The translations under genes were made by a program, and so were the position numbers. The notes under the pieces are model-generated. The model ran no database searches and was not told where the DNA came from. It saw nothing but the letters and a program-made list of their open reading frames with translations. Positions 1 to 7,306 of a DNA stretch of 16,182 nucleotides are shown in pieces (position 1 is the stretch's first letter; every line of letters starts with the position of its first letter). Source of the DNA: Actinomycetota bacterium (GTDB lineage: Bacteria > Zhuqueibacterota > Zhuqueibacteria > Residuimicrobiales > Krinioviventaceae). The stretch covers positions 1 through 16,182 of the forward strand of contig JAACEJ010000013.1 of NCBI GenBank assembly GCA_011682565.1, read 5' to 3'.

Positions 1-1
1 A

Positions 2-1759
2 AAATCGTGGCAGCGGGTTTATCCTGCGGACAGTTTACAAAGCTGGGCGCCGGTAAATGTGCACGGCGCTGTATTTGATAAAGACGGAAATTTCTGGTTT
101 GCCGGCCCGCAGGGCATTGGCCGTTTCGATGGCACCTGGACGCTTTACACCGGCCATGAAGGGCTGCCTTATAACGATTTCACCACCGCTGCTGCCGGAG
201 GTGACGGCGCCGTCTGGTTTGGAACGCACAAGGGTGCAATCCGTTACGACGGCAAAACCTGGGAATACCGCCAGGGTTTGCGCTGGCTCCCGGATGATGA
301 TGTGCGCGACATTGCCGTCGATGCTGACGGCAATGCATGGTTTGCAACGAAAAATGGCGTCGGCGTTATTCGCCGTGTTGCCATAACGCTGGCAAAAAAA
401 GCAGAGTGGTACGAAGACGAAATCGACCGTTATCATCGCAGGACGCCATACCAGTACGTCCTCGAAGTCGGGCTGTCCGCGCCGGGAGATAAGACAAAAG
501 TGATTCGCCATGACAGCGACAACGACGGTTTGTGGACCAGCATGTACGGAGCCGGTGAATGTTTTGCGTATGCTGCGACAAAAAGTGCAAAAGCCAAACA
601 GCGCGCGAACCAGGCATTTGAGGCGCTGCAATTTCTGCGGCTGGTGACGCAAGGCGGCTCCAATCCCGCACCGCCGGGATTTGTAGCCAGAACAATTTTG
701 CCCACAAGCGGGCCGAATCCGAATGAGGGCCGCGTTGCACAGGACAAATGGGGACGCGAACATAACGACAAGTTGTGGAAAGTTATCGATCCGCGCTGGC
801 CCGTTAGTGCGGACGGCAAATGGTATTGGAAGAGCGACACCAGTTCGGATGAACTGGACGGGCATTACTTTTTCTACGGCTTGTACTATGATCTTGTGGC
901 GGAAACCGAAGCGGAAAAAACCCGAGTGCGCGAGCAGGTACGTGCACTCACCGATCATCTCATCGACCATAATTTCCAACTCGTTGATCATGACGGCAAA
1001 CCCACCCGCTGGGCGCGCTATGATCCGCAGGAATTAAATTATGACAAGAACTGGGCGTTCGACCGCGGGCTAAATTGCCTGAGTATTTTATCTTATTTGA
1101 CAACAGCCGAACACATCACCGGCGACCCAAAATACGCGCAGGCCAAGGCCGACCTGATCAACAAACACGGCTATTTGCAAAATATGATGTATCCCAAATC
1201 CCAGCGTGGAGAAGGAACGGGCAACCAGTCCGATGATGAGATGGCTTTTATGTGCTTTTACAATTTTATAAAAAATGAAAAAGATGCCGAGATAAAATCG
1301 CGCGTTGCCATTTCTTTTTCCAATTACTGGCGTCTGGAAAAGAACGAAATGAATCCTTTTTTCAATTTCGCCTTTGCCGCTTCGTGCACGGGTTTGCACT
1401 ACACGGACGCCTTTGGCACGTACTCCACCGATCCCACAAAAGGCTGGCTGACTGATGCGATGGAAACCCTGAAACGATTTCCTATGGATCGTGTGAACTG
1501 GCGTCATGAAAACCACCAGCGGATCGATATTATCAATTTTGAAGACTGGCGCCGCGGTTTTGATGAAAATGACCATCAAAGCCGGGGAAATCGTGTAAAT
1601 GGTAAAGTTATCCCGATCGATGAATCCTACTGCAATCACTGGAACCGCGATCCCTGGGAACTGGATACCGGTGGAAACGGACGTGAACTGGGAGACGGGG
1701 CCGTGTTTTTACTGCCGTATTACATGGGATTGTATCACGGATTTATTGTGGAGAAATAG
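2..1759 (+). CDS. Beta-propeller protein with large C-terminal domain (5' end missing)
   Basis: The frame is open from base 2, so the true start lies outside the window; a GTG at 59 is in frame but falls inside a propeller blade. At least 585 residues are visible. The first ~120 residues carry propeller-type repeats such as DKDGNFWFAGPQGIGRFDG, GGDGAVWFGTHKGAIRYDG and DADGNAWFATKNGVGVIRR, matching the two-component-regulator propeller (Reg_prop) pattern. Residues ~150-585 form one domain rich in aromatic residues and predicted helices (motifs LWTSMYGAGECFAYAATK, LNYDKNWAFDRGLNCLSIL, GEGTGNQSDDEMAFMCFYNF). This resembles an alpha/alpha-toroid glycan-active or scaffold domain, but I do not recognise the family. 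No kinase or DNA-binding domain follows the propeller, so it is not a classical hybrid two-component sensor. It is probably exported, but the N-terminus that would show this is missing. It converges on the SGNH hydrolase gene. Confidence 0.8.
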   Translation, partial: KSWQRVYPADSLQSWAPVNVHGAVFDKDGNFWFAGPQGIGRFDGTWTLYTGHEGLPYNDFTTAAAGGDGAVWFGTHKGAIRYDGKTWEYRQGLRWLPDDDVRDIAVDADGNAWFATKNGVGVIRRVAITLAKKAEWYEDEIDRYHRRTPYQYVLEVGLSAPGDKTKVIRHDSDNDGLWTSMYGAGECFAYAATKSAKAKQRANQAFEALQFLRLVTQGGSNPAPPGFVARTILPTSGPNPNEGRVAQDKWGREHNDKLWKVIDPRWPVSADGKWYWKSDTSSDELDGHYFFYGLYYDLVAETEAEKTRVREQVRALTDHLIDHNFQLVDHDGKPTRWARYDPQELNYDKNWAFDRGLNCLSILSYLTTAEHITGDPKYAQAKADLINKHGYLQNMMYPKSQRGEGTGNQSDDEMAFMCFYNFIKNEKDAEIKSRVAISFSNYWRLEKNEMNPFFNFAFAASCTGLHYTDAFGTYSTDPTKGWLTDAMETLKRFPMDRVNWRHENHQRIDIINFEDWRRGFDENDHQSRGNRVNGKVIPIDESYCNHWNRDPWELDTGGNGRELGDGAVFLLPYYMGLYHGFIVEK

Positions 1760-1867
1760 CAACTTTCAAAAAAATTTGTTATACGAACTTAAAAAAGACA
1801 AAATAATTAAGGCCAAGATAATTACAGACAAAATGATTTTACAATAAAATAATTGGCTGAAATATTT

Positions 1868-2033
1868 ATGAGTAACTCGTAAAAAGTCCCAAGTGTCATT
1901 GCGAGCGAAGCGAAGCAATCTGGGTGTCGACTAACGTGCTGTTTTAAAAAGATCGCTTCCCCGATAATTCGGGGTAAACTCACGCTGCGCTCCTCGCGAT
2001 GACATGTTTTTTGACTTTTTACGAATTACTCAT
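1868..2033. mobile_element. MITE-like palindromic element with 21-bp terminal inverted repeats
   Basis: The left end ATGAGTAACTCGTAAAAAGTC (1868-1888) is the reverse complement of 2013-2033 with one mismatch. Inside, TGTCATTGCGAG (1894-1905) pairs with CTCGCGATGACA (1993-2004, one mismatch) and GAAGCAATCT pairs with AGATCGCTTC (1950-1959). A further hairpin CCCCGA-TAAT-TCGGGG sits at 1959-1974. TTTAT occurs on both sides (1865-1869 and 2033-2037) and could be a target duplication if the ends are set at 1870 and 2032. There is no coding capacity. The TGTCATTGCGAG...GAAGCAATCT core resembles short dispersed palindromes common in FCB and other environmental genomes. The element lies between two convergent genes. 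Confidence 0.65.
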
Positions 2034-2075
2034 TTATTGATCCCACCGGGAATCCTTCGGGCATGGATAATTTTC

Positions 2076-2108
2076 AGACCTCAAAGGTCTCGGAAACCTT
2101 TGAGGTCT
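2076..2108. repeat. Perfect 13-bp hairpin repeat
   Basis: AGACCTCAAAGGT (2076-2088) and ACCTTTGAGGTCT (2096-2108) are perfect reverse complements around a 7-nt loop. The hairpin lies between convergent genes. It could act as a bidirectional terminator, but no clear T-run follows on either strand, so a dispersed palindromic repeat is the better reading. Confidence 0.7.
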
Positions 2109-2138
2109 CTGTCGAATAAAGTTTCTCATATAAAATCA

Positions 2139-2161
2139 GGTTCGTCGCTTTTGGACGAATC
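2139..2161. repeat. 8-bp hairpin with one G-T pair
   Basis: GGTTCGTC (2139-2146) pairs with GACGAATC (2154-2161) across a 7-nt loop, with one wobble position. It is the second hairpin in the run of palindromes between the two convergent genes. Confidence 0.5.
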
Positions 2162-2182
2162 TCCGGCGCTATTCAAATTCTT

Positions 2183-2224
2183 TGTCATTCTGGTATTCTC
2201 CCTGCGGTCGCAACCGCAATGACA
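2183..2224. repeat. Nested inverted repeat next to the SGNH hydrolase stop
   Basis: TGTCATT (2183-2189) pairs with AATGACA (2218-2224), enclosing a second stem TGCGGT (2203-2208) / ACCGCA (2213-2218) with a CGCA loop. The outer arm repeats the TGTCATT word of the MITE-like element at 1894. It ends 14 bp past the stop codon of the minus-strand SGNH gene and may shape that transcript's 3' end. Confidence 0.5.
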
Positions 2225-2238
2225 GCACAATGCAATTT

Positions 2239-2934
2239 CTAATGCTTTGCGTCTTTAATCGCCCCTGCTATAATTTTTGTCCACAGTTTGTACCCTTTTG
2301 CATTCAGGTGCAATCCATCGGCAACAAAAAGATCCTTCTGGGGCGTACCGTCGTTATCGATCATGGGTGTAGCCGTGTCGGCGTAAAATAATAATTTATT
2401 CTTGTCGGAATAGTCCCGGATCAGTTCGTTCGCCTTTTTCATCTGTTTCCAAAGAGCCCAGCGGCTGAGGCTTGGCTTGATGGGGATGTAAATAAAAGGA
2501 ACGTCGGGGAATTTTTTATGCACTGCACGAACGAATTTTTGGTAATCCGATAAAACCCTTTGCGCACTCTTGCCGCCGGCGATATTGTTATCGCCGCAAT
2601 AAAAAATAATGCACGACGGCGTCTCATATTTAAGAGCAATGTCGCGAATGAAATACAGCATATCCGAAATATGTGCCCCGCCAAAGCCGCGATTAACCAC
2701 GGGCAGATCGGGGAAAGAGTTGTGGGTTTTCCATTTGCGAATGCTGGAACTGCCGATAAAAAGCACGGGATGGTGAGGAATAGCATTTTTCGCATCCCAC
2801 TGACGGAACGAATCAATTTCCTTGAGAAAGCGATTCGGGTCGGGATCGGTTTGCTGCGCCATAAGCGGCATGATGCTGTTGAAAACCCAGAGCACAATGA
2901 TAAAAGAAAATAAGCGAGTTTTTAATTTTAGCAT
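2239..2934 (-). CDS. SGNH/GDSL-type hydrolase, exported
   Basis: This 231-residue protein belongs to the SGNH hydrolase superfamily (lipases, acetyl-esterases). A hydrophobic N-terminus (residues 7-27) ending LMAQQ looks like a signal peptide, so the enzyme should act in the periplasm or outside. The four conserved blocks are visible. Block I is FIGSSSIRKW (residues 59-68), with Ser63 as probable nucleophile and Ser in place of the usual Asp of GDS. Block II is NRGFGG (81-86). Block III is CGDNN (113-117). Block V is ADGLHLN (205-211), with Asp206 and His209 completing the triad. The substrate cannot be told from sequence; sugar-ester deacetylation is common in GDS-variant members. AAGGA just upstream supports the ATG at 2934. 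A 221-bp gap with an inverted repeat separates it from the salvage genes, so it is probably its own unit. Confidence 0.88.
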   Translation of the reverse strand: MLKLKTRLFSFIIVLWVFNSIMPLMAQQTDPDPNRFLKEIDSFRQWDAKNAIPHHPVLFIGSSSIRKWKTHNSFPDLPVVNRGFGGAHISDMLYFIRDIALKYETPSCIIFYCGDNNIAGGKSAQRVLSDYQKFVRAVHKKFPDVPFIYIPIKPSLSRWALWKQMKKANELIRDYSDKNKLLFYADTATPMIDNDGTPQKDLFVADGLHLNAKGYKLWTKIIAGAIKDAKH

Positions 2935-2989
2935 GTTATTCCTTTCTAAACTTCAAGAGTATCCTCTTAAAATTATAGGGCAAGTATGC

Positions 2990-3092
2990 ACGTTTACCAA
3001 ACTTTTATATAGAAATTGATGTCAAAGTTATTCAACTCCAACAAAATCAAAAACCGAAAATGTGAATTGTTAGATTAAGGTTTGGTAAACGT
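2990..3092. repeat. Inverted repeat pair around the 5' region of the SGNH gene
   Basis: ACGTTTACCAAAC (2990-3002) and GTTTGGTAAACGT (3080-3092) are perfect 13-bp reverse complements about 77 bp apart. They occupy the 221-bp gap between the SGNH hydrolase start and the SpmA/B stop. The same core (GTTTACCAAAC) makes up the arms of the tight hairpin at 7260-7292, so this is a repeat family. The rest of the gap shows nothing else recognisable. Confidence 0.6.
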
Positions 3093-3155
3093 AAATCTAC
3101 CATTCAATATTGAGTGGATACGTTCAAGAAATAGTTTGTTTTTAAAAGCTGCGAT

Positions 3156-4403
3156 CTATAAAAACATCATCCTGCAAATAAAAACCGCTGCCAACACCCC
3201 AACCACATCGGCAATCAATCCCGCCGGAACCGCATAACGGATTTTCTTGACCTGCACTGCGCCGAAATAAACGGCAATAACATAAAAGGTCGTTTCCGTA
3301 CAGCCGTAAATTGTGGATGCGAGTTGACCGGTAAACGAATCCGGGCCGTGCGTTTTCAGCAGTTCGGTGATAATCCCCAGAGTACCGCTGCCGGAAAGCG
3401 GACGCATCAGCGCTGCGGGCAATACATCGGCGGGCATACCGATGAGGTTTGTAAACGGAGAAATAATCGTGACAAAAAAATCCATAGCGCCCGATGATCG
3501 AAACATGCCGACGGCCACCAGAATCGCCACCAGGAATGGAATAATTTTAACCGCCACCTGGAATCCCTCTTTTGCCCCTTCGACAAAGACTTCGTAAATT
3601 TTGACTTTTTTGAGAATGGCCATGGACGGAATGAGCAGCAACAACAGGGGGATAGTCCATCGCGAAACAAGTGTGATCAGATTTTTAAACAGGTGCGGGG
3701 GGAGATTTTCAATGATCGGTGTAAAAATATGATATTTCATTGCCAAAAGAATGGCGGCAAGGATAGCAAAAAAGATCGCCCAGCCTTTCCACGATTTGAG
3801 CAGTTCACTTTTAAACCCGGCCATGCCGTTTTCAAACGAAGCAAAAGTTTTCACCGCTAAAATTGCTGCTACGGTTGCCATAAACGATGAAAAAATAGTT
3901 GTACCGATGATGGCCGTCGGATCGCTCGATTGCAGTCCCGACCGCACGGCAATGATAGTCATGGGTACAAGGGTGATGCTGGCCGTATTCAACCCCATGA
4001 ACATGATCATGGCATTGGAAGCTGTGTCCTTTTGCGGGTTCAGGGTTTGCAGTTCCTCCATCGCTTTAATGCCGAATGGCGTGGCCGCGTTGCCCAGCCC
4101 CAGCCAGTTTGCGGAAATATTAAGCATCATGGCTCCAATGGCCGGATGATCGCGGGGAATTTCAGGGAAAAGCCGGTTGCTTACCGGGCGGATAAGGCGT
4201 GCAAGGATTTTGATAAAACCGGCATCCTCGGCAATTTTCATCATGCCCAACCACAACGTCATAATGCCGATGAGGCTCAAGGCAATATCAACCGCTGTTT
4301 TTGCGCTGTCAAAAGCGCCCTTGGTTATCGCATCAATATTGCCCGTAAACGCGGCGACAACAACTGAAACGGCAATCAAAAACAACCAGATGTAATTCAT
4401 CAT
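3156..4403 (-). CDS. Fused SpmA/SpmB-like Gate-domain membrane protein
   Basis: This 415-residue polytopic membrane protein joins two nucleoside-recognition (Gate) modules that are separate proteins, SpmA and SpmB, in Bacillus. The SpmA-like half (~1-195) includes NISANWLGLGNAATPFGIKAM and LVPMTIIAVRSG. The SpmB-like half (~245-415) includes LMRPLSGSGTLGIITELL and GCTETTFYVIAVYFGAVQ. Several hydrophobic stretches in each half agree with membrane segments. In Firmicutes these genes were named for spore maturation, but fused versions occur in non-spore-forming bacteria, so the spore name should not be read as a function here. It lies downstream of adenine deaminase, purine nucleoside phosphorylase and a CNT transporter, which suggests nucleoside or nucleobase transport. 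AGGAG lies 11 nt upstream of the ATG at 4403, a long spacing; a second ATG follows immediately. Confidence 0.88.
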   Translation of the reverse strand: MMNYIWLFLIAVSVVVAAFTGNIDAITKGAFDSAKTAVDIALSLIGIMTLWLGMMKIAEDAGFIKILARLIRPVSNRLFPEIPRDHPAIGAMMLNISANWLGLGNAATPFGIKAMEELQTLNPQKDTASNAMIMFMGLNTASITLVPMTIIAVRSGLQSSDPTAIIGTTIFSSFMATVAAILAVKTFASFENGMAGFKSELLKSWKGWAIFFAILAAILLAMKYHIFTPIIENLPPHLFKNLITLVSRWTIPLLLLLIPSMAILKKVKIYEVFVEGAKEGFQVAVKIIPFLVAILVAVGMFRSSGAMDFFVTIISPFTNLIGMPADVLPAALMRPLSGSGTLGIITELLKTHGPDSFTGQLASTIYGCTETTFYVIAVYFGAVQVKKIRYAVPAGLIADVVGVLAAVFICRMMFL

Positions 4404-4431
4404 AAAAAAGATATCTCCTGAAAAGCACAGG

Positions 4432-4457
4432 AGTGTAATCCATAAAGGGATTGCACT
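4432..4457. repeat. ATAAAG-loop hairpin repeat, copy 1
   Basis: AGTGTAATCC (4432-4441), loop ATAAAG (4442-4447) and GGATTGCACT (4448-4457) form a 10-bp stem with one G-T pair. It lies in the ade-spmAB gap just before the SpmA/B ribosome-binding site. A second copy with the same loop and the same following GCACTYCAATT bases is at 14366-14399. Confidence 0.6.
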
Positions 4458-4502
4458 TCAATTCCTACGGTCATTTTGCAATAGCTGAAACATTTTCATA
4501 AT

Positions 4503-4523
4503 CATAAACACGGAGCGTTTATG
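4503..4523. repeat. 7-bp hairpin after adenine deaminase stop
   Basis: CATAAAC (4503-4509) and GTTTATG (4517-4523) pair across a 7-nt loop. The structure begins about 28 bp after the ade stop on the transcribed strand. It has no following T-run, so it is not a convincing terminator; it may be an intercistronic mRNA hairpin. The 147-bp ade-spmAB gap holds this, the ATAAAG hairpin and nothing else clear. Confidence 0.35.
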
Positions 4524-4550
4524 AATCAAATATTACAAGATAGCATACTA

Positions 4551-6275
4551 TTATTCCTCAGACTTGCCGTCCAGAAACAAGTTTACATGTTCAAACTTTT
4601 CAACATCAACTAATCCTGTGTCCGTTAGTTTCAATCTCGGAATGACCGGAAGCGCCATAAAAGAAAGCGTCATCAGGGGATCATCCAGCGTCGCCCCCAG
4701 GGTTCGGGTTGCCTCGATGAGACTTTTCATCTTACTACTAACAAACTCGAGCGGCTTGTTGGACATCAGTCCGGCTATGGGCAATTCCAGAGATTCAATC
4801 ACTTTTCCATCATCGACGACAGCAATGCCGCCGCCCATTTTATTAATCGAGGTAACGGCTTTGAACACATCCTCGTCGCTAACGCCCACGACGATAATGT
4901 TATGACTATCATGGCCAATGGAAGAAGCAATTGCGCCCCGCTTCATTCCGAATCCTTTTATCAAGCCCTTGCCGATATTCCCGGTCGCCCGGTGTCGCTC
5001 GACAACAAAAATTTTAATGATATCCCGATCAATATCAGCCACAACATGGCCGTCTTGAATACTGCAATCCATTTCAAGACTTTTGGTTACAATTTGATGC
5101 GGTACAACACCAATGACACGGCAGCGCGAGCCGTTCGCGGAAATTTTGAACTCGTCTCCCTCCAACCATTTTATATTGACCGAGCCGCGAATCGTTGTTT
5201 TGGGTCTGGCCGGCAGATCATAAATTGGAATGCCATCTAATGCGACCATCTTGCCGTTTTTGTACACTTGCCTGACCTCGATGTTTTCGAGGTCCTCGAA
5301 AACAACCATATCCGCCAACCGGCCCGGGCCGATTGCACCGACATGGTGCAGGCCAAAGTATTCGGCTGTATTCAGGGTGGCCATGCGAATGGCAGTCATC
5401 GGATCAATGCCATATTTGATTGCACTCCTGATCATGAAATTAATGTGCCCCTCTTCAAGAATATCGTTAGGATGCCTGTCATCGGTACAGAAAAAGATGC
5501 GGCGTTCATTTTCCCTGTTTACCAAAGGAAGAAGATCGAGCAGATTCTTGGTGCCCGTACCTTCGCGAATCATAATGTACATACCCAGTCGAAGTTTTTC
5601 CAGCGCTTCGTCTACCGTGGTACATTCATGGTCGGACTGCACTCCGGCGGCGATGTAGGCATTCAAATCCTTGCCGCTAAGGCCGGGAGCATGACCGTCG
5701 ATGCGTTTGTCATTTACGATTTTTAATTTATCCAGAACGTCGGAATCGGCGTTTAAAACACCCGGGTAGTTCATCATTTCACCGAGACCGAGAACCCATT
5801 TTTCCCGTAAGAAAGGAAAAATATCAAATGCGCGCAATTCCGAACCGGCAGTTTCGAGGGGTGTGGATGGAACACAGGAAGAGAGCATAAAAAAAACATT
5901 GAGGGGATTGTATTTGCTGGATTCCATCATGTAGCGAATGCCCTCATAGCCCAGCACATTCGCAATCTCGTGCGGATCGGCGACAACCGATGTTGTGCCT
6001 AACGGTAAAACGGCGCGGGTAAACTGCGGCACTTCGACCATTGAGCTTTCAATGTGAATGTGGCCATCGATAAAGCCGGGCGCCAGGTAGAGGCCTTTCA
6101 AATCAACTTCTTCGTGGGCTTTGTATCCGGCTCCCAGGCCAATGATCTTGTCGCCAAAAATCGCAACATCCGTGTTAATGATTTCTGAAGAGAAAACATT
6201 GATGACCCTGGCATTGCGAAGAACCAGATCACATTTCTCAAGTCCCCTTGCTTTTGAGATGATTTGTTGCAGCAT
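4551..6275 (-). CDS. ade: Adenine deaminase
   Basis: The enzyme converts adenine to hypoxanthine and ammonia in purine salvage, in the cytoplasm. At 574 residues it matches the usual length of the amidohydrolase-superfamily adenine deaminases (Bacillus AdeC type). The metal-binding HxH motif is in APGFIDGHIHIESS (His72, His74). Other family landmarks are VVADPHEIANVLG (~98-110), DGHAPGLSGKDLNAYIAAG, SDHECTT and the metal-site Asp region CTDDRHPND. The C-terminal adenine-deaminase domain contains KGFGMKRGAIASSIGHDSHN and MGGGIAVVDDGKV. GAGGG six bases before the ATG at 6275 supports this start. It sits 123 bp after punA, a gap with no clear signal, in the same transcription direction, so the two purine steps are probably co-expressed. 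Confidence 0.96.
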   Translation of the reverse strand: MLQQIISKARGLEKCDLVLRNARVINVFSSEIINTDVAIFGDKIIGLGAGYKAHEEVDLKGLYLAPGFIDGHIHIESSMVEVPQFTRAVLPLGTTSVVADPHEIANVLGYEGIRYMMESSKYNPLNVFFMLSSCVPSTPLETAGSELRAFDIFPFLREKWVLGLGEMMNYPGVLNADSDVLDKLKIVNDKRIDGHAPGLSGKDLNAYIAAGVQSDHECTTVDEALEKLRLGMYIMIREGTGTKNLLDLLPLVNRENERRIFFCTDDRHPNDILEEGHINFMIRSAIKYGIDPMTAIRMATLNTAEYFGLHHVGAIGPGRLADMVVFEDLENIEVRQVYKNGKMVALDGIPIYDLPARPKTTIRGSVNIKWLEGDEFKISANGSRCRVIGVVPHQIVTKSLEMDCSIQDGHVVADIDRDIIKIFVVERHRATGNIGKGLIKGFGMKRGAIASSIGHDSHNIIVVGVSDEDVFKAVTSINKMGGGIAVVDDGKVIESLELPIAGLMSNKPLEFVSSKMKSLIEATRTLGATLDDPLMTLSFMALPVIPRLKLTDTGLVDVEKFEHVNLFLDGKSEE

Positions 6276-6398
6276 CTTTTTCCCTCAGTTATACAACATT
6301 CAAATGGCTTTCAGACTTTTTATTTGTAAAATAGCGCTGTCGTTAAAAAGATTTACTGTAACGGTTCAGATGTATTATGATTTACTAACTGCAATTTA

Positions 6399-7235
6399 TC
6401 AATTTTTACAAGGTTGCACTGTTGTAATAATTCTCTTCAATAAAAGACCGAGCCGCTCGCCGGCAGCATTCGCCGTTTTGATCACGTCTTTGTGAGAAAG
6501 ACCCGTTTTAGTAAGACTTGTTGCAAGATTAGTAATCATTGAAATTCCCAAAACACGCAGATGGCGCTGACGGGCGACGATCACTTCCGGCACAGTGGAC
6601 ATGGACACCGCGTCGGCACCGAGTTTTTGCAGCATTTTTACTTCGGCCGCTGTTTCATACGACGGGCCGGTCAGCCAGCAAAAGACACCCTTTCGGAACG
6701 GCAGATTCATTTCATGTCCAACGCTTTCGGCAATTCGCAAAAGCTCGCTGTCATACGGATGAGACATATCAGGAAAGCGCGGGCCCAATTGATTTTCCGG
6801 CTTGCCGATGAGGGGATTTCCGAATCCAAGATTAATATGATCAGTGATCAACATGAGATCGCCGGGTTTAAATTGCGGATTGATCCCTCCGCAGGCTGTG
6901 GTCACGATCAGAGTTTTCACACCAAGGCTTGCCATGAGATGGATCGGAAAAGTAACTTGTTGCAGAGAGTAGCCTTCATAATAATGAACCCGTCCCTGCA
7001 CAACCAGTGTTTGCACGCCATTGATTTTACCGATAACCCAGCGCCCGCTATGCCCCGGCACTGTGGATTTGGGATAATGCGGAATTTCCGTTGTGGGGAT
7101 GACAATCGCATCATTCTTTAATGATTCAGCAAATTTTCCCAGACCGGAGCCGAGGATGACGGCAACAGCAGGAATTTCGCCCACCCTGGATTTTATAAAA
7201 TCCAGGCTTTGTTTTACTTGTTCTTTAAGCAGCAT
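6399..7235 (-). CDS. punA: Purine nucleoside phosphorylase (trimeric type)
   Basis: The enzyme splits purine nucleosides with phosphate into base and ribose-1-phosphate. The 278-residue length and all landmarks fit the trimeric PNP/MTAP family: LGSGLGKF (28-35), GHSGRW (61-66), GRVHYYEGYS (81-90), TTACGGINPQFKPGDLMLITDHIN (112-135), GPSYETAAE (190-198), MSTVPEVIVAR (212-222) and ISMITNLA. Glu198 and Asn236 occupy the positions that give 6-oxopurine (inosine, guanosine) preference in this family. Adenosine would therefore have to enter by another route, while free adenine is handled by the neighbouring adenine deaminase. There is no obvious Shine-Dalgarno before the ATG at 7235, unlike most genes here. 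Confidence 0.95.
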   Translation of the reverse strand: MLLKEQVKQSLDFIKSRVGEIPAVAVILGSGLGKFAESLKNDAIVIPTTEIPHYPKSTVPGHSGRWVIGKINGVQTLVVQGRVHYYEGYSLQQVTFPIHLMASLGVKTLIVTTACGGINPQFKPGDLMLITDHINLGFGNPLIGKPENQLGPRFPDMSHPYDSELLRIAESVGHEMNLPFRKGVFCWLTGPSYETAAEVKMLQKLGADAVSMSTVPEVIVARQRHLRVLGISMITNLATSLTKTGLSHKDVIKTANAAGERLGLLLKRIITTVQPCKN

Positions 7236-7259
7236 GTTTTACACATTAAAAGAGGGTTA

Positions 7260-7292
7260 AGGTTTACCAAACCTTCGAGGTTTGGTAAACCT
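7260..7292. repeat. Perfect 15-bp hairpin of the GTTTACCAAAC family
   Basis: AGGTTTACCAAACCT (7260-7274) and AGGTTTGGTAAACCT (7278-7292) are perfect reverse complements around a 3-nt TCG loop. It fills most of the 71-bp gap between the outer-membrane gene stop and the punA start. On the transcribed strand it is followed by TTAACCC rather than a T-run, so it is more likely a repeat or mRNA-processing hairpin than an intrinsic terminator. The arm core matches the inverted repeat at 2990-3092. Confidence 0.7.
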
Positions 7293-7306
7293 ATAGTTAC
7301 TGTAAT

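Noticed and set aside
35..991. 318-codon open frame on the minus strand
   Set aside because: It lies wholly antisense to the propeller protein, which has recognisable repeats and fits its flanks; the antisense protein has no family features and is Cys-rich in the manner of shadow frames.
1868..2224. CRISPR array
   Set aside because: Repeats here are palindromes of different sequence with no regular spacers and no cas genes nearby.
4404..4550. Purine riboswitch before spmAB
   Set aside because: The position after purine genes is tempting, but the three-way-junction core of the purine riboswitch is not present; only two simple hairpins are seen.
7260..7292. Intrinsic terminator after the barrel gene
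   Set aside because: The stem is strong but no T-run follows on either strand, and the arm sequence recurs at 2990-3092, pointing to a repeat.
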